DNA of 64,000 nt. Origin: Clostridium beijerinckii (GTDB lineage Bacteria; Bacillota; Clostridia; Clostridiales; Clostridiaceae). The stretch spans positions 142,501-206,500 of the forward strand of contig NZ_CP144906.1 of assembly GCF_036699995.1 (NCBI RefSeq), in the 5' to 3' direction. The translations under genes and the position numbers were made by a program. The notes under the pieces are model-generated. The model had not been told where the DNA came from. It ran no database searches and worked only from the letters and a program-made list of their open reading frames with translations. This document shows positions 60,035 through 64,000 of this stretch, in pieces. Numbering within the stretch: the stretch's first letter is position 1; the number at the start of each line of letters is the position of its first letter.

Positions 60035-61333
60035 GTGCTTCAAACTTTAAGCAATGCATTCAAAGTTCCTGAACTTAGAAAAAAGATTTTATGGACAGTA
60101 TTATTAGTTGCAGTTTTCAGGATGGGAAGTCATATTCCTCTTCCTGGAATTAACTCTGATTTTTTAAAAAATCTATCTCAGTCTGGTGGACTATTAGGAT
60201 TTTATGATATGCTTTCTGGAGGAGCTTTTAGCAGATCCAGTATATTAGCATTAGGAGTTATGCCATACATTAATGCATCAATAATAATTCAATTATTAAC
60301 TGTTGCTATCCCACAATTGGAACAACTATCAAAAGAAGGAGATACTGGCAGAAAAAAGATACAAAATGCAACACGTTATGTATCTCTTGGAATAGCTTTT
60401 ATCTTAGCTTATGGAATTTTTGCAACAATTTCAAGTAGTGGAGCTACAGTTGGATTAACTGCAATCCAAAAAACTATTGTTGTTTTTGCACTAGTGGTTG
60501 GAACAACATTTTGTATGTGGTTGGGTGATCAACTTACAGTTAAGGGCATTGGAAATGGTACTTCAATACTAATATTCGTTAATATAATTTCGAGAGTTCC
60601 AGCAACAATTGCTTCAATGATGACACTTCAGCAAGCAGGAAGTGCAAGTATTGTGGAAATTGTACTATTTGGAGTATTTACTGTATTTCTACTTGCTACT
60701 ATACTATATTTTTCTTTATCAGAAAGAAGGATACCTGTGCAGTATGCTGGTAAATTTGCATCAGGCAATAGTAATATGGTTAAATCACAATCAACACATA
60801 TACCATTAAGTATAATTGGATCGGCAGTTCTTGCTATTATATTTTCTATGTCTGTAATGGATTTTCCAAAAACTATTGCTACATTATTTGGTGGAGCAGG
60901 TGAAAGTCAAAAAGAGTGGGCAAAATGGATATTAAATAATCCTACATCTATCTTTAATCAGAAGAGTTGGATGTATATGGTACTATATGCAGTACTGACA
61001 ATATTCTTTAATTGGTTTTATACTCAGATTACATTTAAACCAGATGAAATGTCTGAGAATTTGCATAAATCGGCAGGATTTGTGCCTGGAGTAAGGCCAG
61101 GTGAAGAAACCACAACATATTTTGAAAGAGTTTTAAACAGACTATCTTTTATTGGAGGTATATTAGCAGCGGTATTAGCTGTAACTCCAGTTATGATACA
61201 AAATTATACACAATTTCAAAATATAGCTTTTTCAGGAACTGGATTATTAATTGTTATAAATGTTGCGTTAGATTTTACTAGAAAAGTAGAATCACAAATG
61301 GTAGTTAGGCACTATAAAGGATTTCTTAAATAG
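60035..61333 (+). CDS. secY: Preprotein translocase subunit SecY
   Basis: A 432-residue channel of the Sec translocon with 10 membrane helices. The plug/early region has FRMGSHIPLPGIN, and later GDQLTVKGIGNGTSILIF, RRIPVQYAG and GFVPGVRPGEET, conserved cytoplasmic loop motifs. The start is GTG 60035, with GAGGTGATG in rplO as the ribosome site. SecE is encoded at 34770. Confidence 0.98.
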   Translation: MLQTLSNAFKVPELRKKILWTVLLVAVFRMGSHIPLPGINSDFLKNLSQSGGLLGFYDMLSGGAFSRSSILALGVMPYINASIIIQLLTVAIPQLEQLSKEGDTGRKKIQNATRYVSLGIAFILAYGIFATISSSGATVGLTAIQKTIVVFALVVGTTFCMWLGDQLTVKGIGNGTSILIFVNIISRVPATIASMMTLQQAGSASIVEIVLFGVFTVFLLATILYFSLSERRIPVQYAGKFASGNSNMVKSQSTHIPLSIIGSAVLAIIFSMSVMDFPKTIATLFGGAGESQKEWAKWILNNPTSIFNQKSWMYMVLYAVLTIFFNWFYTQITFKPDEMSENLHKSAGFVPGVRPGEETTTYFERVLNRLSFIGGILAAVLAVTPVMIQNYTQFQNIAFSGTGLLIVINVALDFTRKVESQMVVRHYKGFLK

Positions 61334-61358
61334 ATTAGAATAAATGGAGATGAAGCCA

Positions 61359-62009
61359 GTGAAGATAGTATTACTAGGTCCTCCTGGAGCTGGAAAGGGA
61401 ACACAGGCTAAATCAATTAGCAATAAATATTCAATACCACATATTTCTACAGGTGATATTTTCAGAAAGAATATTTCTGAAAACACTCCCTTAGGAATAG
61501 AAGCAAAGGGTTATATTGATAACGGACAATTAGTTCCTGATGAAGTAACAATTAATATGGTTAAGGATAGACTGCAACAGGACGATTGTAAGGTCGGATA
61601 TTTATTAGATGGTTTTCCTAGAACTGTGGCTCAAGCTGATGCTCTTAACAACTTTCTTGTAGATAAGAATGAACAATTAGATACCGCATTGCTTATAAAG
61701 GTACCTAATGAATTTATTCTAGAAAGAATGACTGGTAGAAGAGTATGTCCATCATGCGGAGCAAGTTATCATGTTAAATTTAATCCTCCAACAAATGAAG
61801 GAAAATGTGATTTGTGTGGAAGTGAAGTTATACAGAGAAAAGATGATACAGTTGAGACTGTAAAGGAAAGACTTGATGTATATCAGAAGGAAACACAACC
61901 GCTAATTGAATTTTACGGTGAAAAAGGCTTGCTTTCAGAAGTAGATGGCACAAAAGCTATTAATGAAGTTTTCAGAGGAATATGTGAATTGTTGGGGAAC
62001 AACAAATAA
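61359..62009 (+). CDS. adk: Adenylate kinase
   Basis: A 216-residue enzyme that interconverts ATP, AMP and ADP. Walker A is [10 protein letters not shown] near residue 7. The lid is the zinc type with CPSCGASYH and CDLCG. The NMP-binding DGFPRT is present. The start is GTG 61359, with GGAGATGA just upstream, giving the usual N-terminus [13 protein letters not shown]; ATGs at 61344 and 61350 are alternatives. Its stop overlaps the map start (TAATG). Confidence 0.96.
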   Translation: MKIVLLGPPGAGKGTQAKSISNKYSIPHISTGDIFRKNISENTPLGIEAKGYIDNGQLVPDEVTINMVKDRLQQDDCKVGYLLDGFPRTVAQADALNNFLVDKNEQLDTALLIKVPNEFILERMTGRRVCPSCGASYHVKFNPPTNEGKCDLCGSEVIQRKDDTVETVKERLDVYQKETQPLIEFYGEKGLLSEVDGTKAINEVFRGICELLGNNK

Positions 62010-62758
62010 TGATTACTGTAAAGAATCATGATGAAATAGCCATAATGAGAAAAGCAGGTAGAATAGTAGGAGAAACATTGCTATTGCTTGAAAAAGAGGT
62101 AAAACCCGGAGTAACAACTGCAAATTTGGATAGAATAGCAGAAGAATTTATAACTAAGCATGGAGCAAAACCTTCATTTAAAGGCTTATATGGTTTTCCT
62201 TCGTCACTATGTATTTCAGTAAATGAGCAAGTAATACATGGATTCCCAGGAGAATATGTTCTTAAAGAAGGCGATATAGTTAGTATTGACTGTGGGGCGT
62301 TTTTTGATGGATTCCATGGAGATGCTGCAAGAACTTTCTCTGTAGGGGAAGTTTCAGTGGAAGCTCAAAGATTAATTGATATAACAAGAGAAAGTTTTTT
62401 CCAAGGTATAAAGTTTGCAAAACAAGGAAATAAATTAACTGATATATCACATGAGATACAAAGCTACGTAGAAGCAGCAGGTTTCTCAGTTGTAAGAGAT
62501 TTTGTAGGTCATGGGATTGGGCGAAAAGTTCACGAGGATCCTAATGTACCTAATTTCGGAAAGTCTGGTAGAGGTCCGAAATTACTGGAGGGTATGGTGT
62601 TAGCAATAGAACCTATGGTTAACGCTGGTACTTATAAGGTTAAGACATTAAAAGATGGATGGACAGTTGTAACAGCGGATTCTTCTTTATCGGCACATTA
62701 TGAAAATACAGTTGCAATTTTATCAGATGGACCTGAAATATTAACACTGATTAAGTAG
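62009..62758 (+). CDS. map: Methionine aminopeptidase
   Basis: A 249-residue type I methionine aminopeptidase that removes N-terminal Met. Metal ligands lie in SIDCGAFFDGFHGDAARTF (two Asp), GHGIGRKVHEDP (His), AIEPMVN (Glu) and HYENTVAI (Glu region). It overlaps adk by one base. This is the standard secY-adk-map order. Confidence 0.97.
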   Translation: MITVKNHDEIAIMRKAGRIVGETLLLLEKEVKPGVTTANLDRIAEEFITKHGAKPSFKGLYGFPSSLCISVNEQVIHGFPGEYVLKEGDIVSIDCGAFFDGFHGDAARTFSVGEVSVEAQRLIDITRESFFQGIKFAKQGNKLTDISHEIQSYVEAAGFSVVRDFVGHGIGRKVHEDPNVPNFGKSGRGPKLLEGMVLAIEPMVNAGTYKVKTLKDGWTVVTADSSLSAHYENTVAILSDGPEILTLIK

Positions 62759-62845
62759 AATAAAGAGTGTTGCTTAGTTATAAATTTGCATAATACCGTT
62801 GTGGTAGTGTTAATTTATACTAAGGTAATCATAGAGGTGAAAAAT

Positions 62846-63127
62846 TTGCAAAACAATGACTTGATTGGAAAAGTAGTACTTTCAAAAGCAGGAAGAGATA
62901 AAGATCACTTATATGTTGTTGTTAGGCAGATAGATGATGATTATGTATTACTAGCTAATGGAGATACAAAATTAATTGAGATGCCTAAGAAGAAAAAAAT
63001 TAAACACTTAAGTATTTTAGAAGATGTAGATGATGAATTATTATCATTAATAAACTCATGCGATAAGAGTACTAATTTAAAGATTAAGAGATTCCTAAAG
63101 CTTAGAGGCATTGTTAAGGAGGGTTGA
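62846..63127 (+). CDS. KOW-domain RNA-binding protein (L14e-like)
   Basis: A 93-residue protein with a KOW-type start, [21 protein letters not shown], then a Lys-rich centre ([10 protein letters not shown]) and a helical end. Such proteins are regular in clostridia and bacilli between map and infA. The start is TTG 62846 behind AGAGGTG; the open frame extends upstream without a ribosome site. Precise role is unknown; ribosome association is inferred from family and location. Confidence 0.88.
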   Translation: MQNNDLIGKVVLSKAGRDKDHLYVVVRQIDDDYVLLANGDTKLIEMPKKKKIKHLSILEDVDDELLSLINSCDKSTNLKIKRFLKLRGIVKEG

Positions 63128-63134
63128 TTACCTT

Positions 63135-63353
63135 ATGTCAAAAGATGATGTTATAGAAATGCAAGGTACGGTATTAGAATCTTTACCAAACGCTATGTTT
63201 CAAGTTGAACTTGAAAGTGGCCATAAGATTCTAGCACACATATCAGGTAAATTAAGAATGAACTTCATAAGAATTTTACCAGGAGACAAAGTTACAGTAG
63301 AACTTTCTCCTTATGATTTAACCAGAGGTAGAATTACATGGAGAGCAAAATAA
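63135..63353 (+). CDS. infA: Translation initiation factor IF-1
   Basis: A 72-residue OB-fold protein that binds the 30S A site. It reads [20 protein letters not shown] and [19 protein letters not shown], diagnostic of IF-1. ATG 63135 follows AAGGAGGG (63117-63124). It lies 7 nt after the KOW gene and before rpmJ. Confidence 0.98.
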   Translation: MSKDDVIEMQGTVLESLPNAMFQVELESGHKILAHISGKLRMNFIRILPGDKVTVELSPYDLTRGRITWRAK

Positions 63354-63395
63354 AGTAGATATAACTTACATTGATCTACTACAAAAGTAATATGA

Positions 63396-63521
<126 letters not shown>

Positions 63522-63533
63522 TGATCAAGTTTA

Positions 63534-63571
63534 CAATATTATTTACATTAAAATAAATGTAAATAATATTG
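63534..63571. terminator. Inverted repeat after rpmJ
   Basis: Perfect 16-bp AT-rich stem (63534-63549 with 63556-63571), loop AAAATA, 12 nt after rpmJ. The T-run is missing. Its 3' arm overlaps the -35 of the next promoter. Confidence 0.6.
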
Positions 63572-63597
63572 ACATTTCAGCAAAAGTCAAATATGAT
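63569..63597 (+). promoter_or_regulatory. Promoter of the rpsM (alpha-type) operon
   Basis: TTGACA (63569-63574), 17 nt, TATGAT (63592-63597). The start would be near 63604, leaving a 140-nt leader before rpsM. Confidence 0.75.
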
Positions 63598-63604
63598 TAT
63601 ATAG

Positions 63605-63744
63605 TCGTTTAATTAATCAAAAATAAATTTTAGGGCGGCTGGCAATAGAATCGTCTATTGACCTAAAATTTTATTATAAATTATAAATCATAAATTATAA
63701 AATCAACTTTTATACATTTCAATTATCAGGAGGTGTAAATTTTA
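63605..63744 (+). promoter_or_regulatory. Structured rpsM leader, candidate S4 site
   Basis: AAATTTTAGG (63625-63634) pairs with CCTAAAATTT (63662-63671), enclosing GCGGCTGG and the hairpin CAATAGA-ATCG-TCTATTG (63643-63660). An AT-rich stretch follows to the ribosome site. S4 regulates the alpha operon in Escherichia coli from an RNA at the rpsM start. S4 control here is inference. Confidence 0.5.
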
Positions 63745-64000
63745 ATGGCAAGAATATCAGGTATTGATCTACCAAGAGAAAAAAGAGTTGAAATAGGTTT
63801 AACATATATATATGGAATAGGATTATCAACTTCACAAAAAATCTTAGCTGTAACAGGAATTAATCCAGATACAAGAGTTAAGGATTTATCAGAAGAAGAA
63901 GTTAATGAAATCAGAACTTATATCAACAAGAATTTAATGGTTGAAGGTGACTTAAGAAGAGATGTCGCTTTAAATATCAAGAGATTAGTAGAAATAGGAT
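63745..64000 (+). CDS. rpsM: 30S ribosomal protein S13 (cut by window end)
   Basis: The first 85 codons of S13, a head protein contacting the P-site tRNA and 50S bridges. It reads [20 protein letters not shown], with IYGIG and the helix-two-turn-helix motif following. AGGAGGTG precedes the ATG. The gene continues past 64000; it is truncated only by the window. Confidence 0.97.
   Translation, partial: MARISGIDLPREKRVEIGLTYIYGIGLSTSQKILAVTGINPDTRVKDLSEEEVNEIRTYINKNLMVEGDLRRDVALNIKRLVEIG

Noticed and set aside
63745..64000. rpsM as a truncated pseudogene
   Set aside because: The frame is open to the last base; it is cut only by the window edge.

Overview
The window is AT-rich Firmicute chromosome, almost certainly Clostridium sensu stricto. 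The genus-level call rests on low-GC codon use, AGGAGG-type ribosome binding sites with many TTG and GTG starts, sporulation genes (gin, ricT, sigH, disA), a ctsR-mcsA-mcsB-clpC operon, a two-cluster clostridial ferredoxin, zinc-type S14, and the order sigH - tRNA-Thr - tuf - rpmG - secE - nusG - rplKAJL - rpoBC - rpsLG - fusA - tuf - S10/spc operon. I cannot name the species from the sequence alone.

Layout. Positions 1-2898: the 3' part of a 23S rRNA gene, then 5S rRNA, tRNA-Phe and tRNA-Cys. Positions 2956-6937 form the only accessory region. It holds an IS110-family element whose recombinase is split at a run of nine A, a decayed IS91-like transposase with a small zinc-finger ORF, several short repeats and hairpins, and poorly coding DNA. 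Positions 6938-11165: a sugar transporter, CorA and an M20 amidohydrolase. Positions 11166-14814: gin, tmk, darA, holB, ricT, a small HMA-like protein and ferredoxin. Positions 14882-20256: an MBL-fold hydrolase and the CtsR heat-shock operon. Positions 20382-26830: trxB with a glutaredoxin-like partner, radA, disA, yacL and ispD. Positions 26890-32983: a proline T-box with proS, then cysS, mrnC, rlmB, rae1/yacP and sigH. From 33060 to the end: tRNA-Thr and the transcription/translation block, ending inside rpsM.

How the genes work together. Most of the window makes ribosomes, charged tRNAs, RNA polymerase and the secretion channel. Regulation is visible as RNA leaders: a T-box with a CCA specifier before proS, two short hairpins before rplK and rplA that copy the base of the 23S L1-binding region, an L10 leader whose long-range helix excludes a terminator, and structured leaders before rpoB, rpsJ and rpsM. 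CtsR would repress its own operon through a heptad repeat over the transcription start. DisA makes c-di-AMP and DarA binds it. Gin, SigH and RicT tie the region to sporulation.

The observations most worth a second look are: a McsB that has lost most residues expected for arginine kinase activity; the L1-site mimics before rplK and rplA; the A9 frameshift and candidate bridge RNA of the IS110 element; a sigma-F-like promoter before gin; and a basic 34-codon frame inside the S10 leader. No CRISPR array, prophage or classical defence system was seen.
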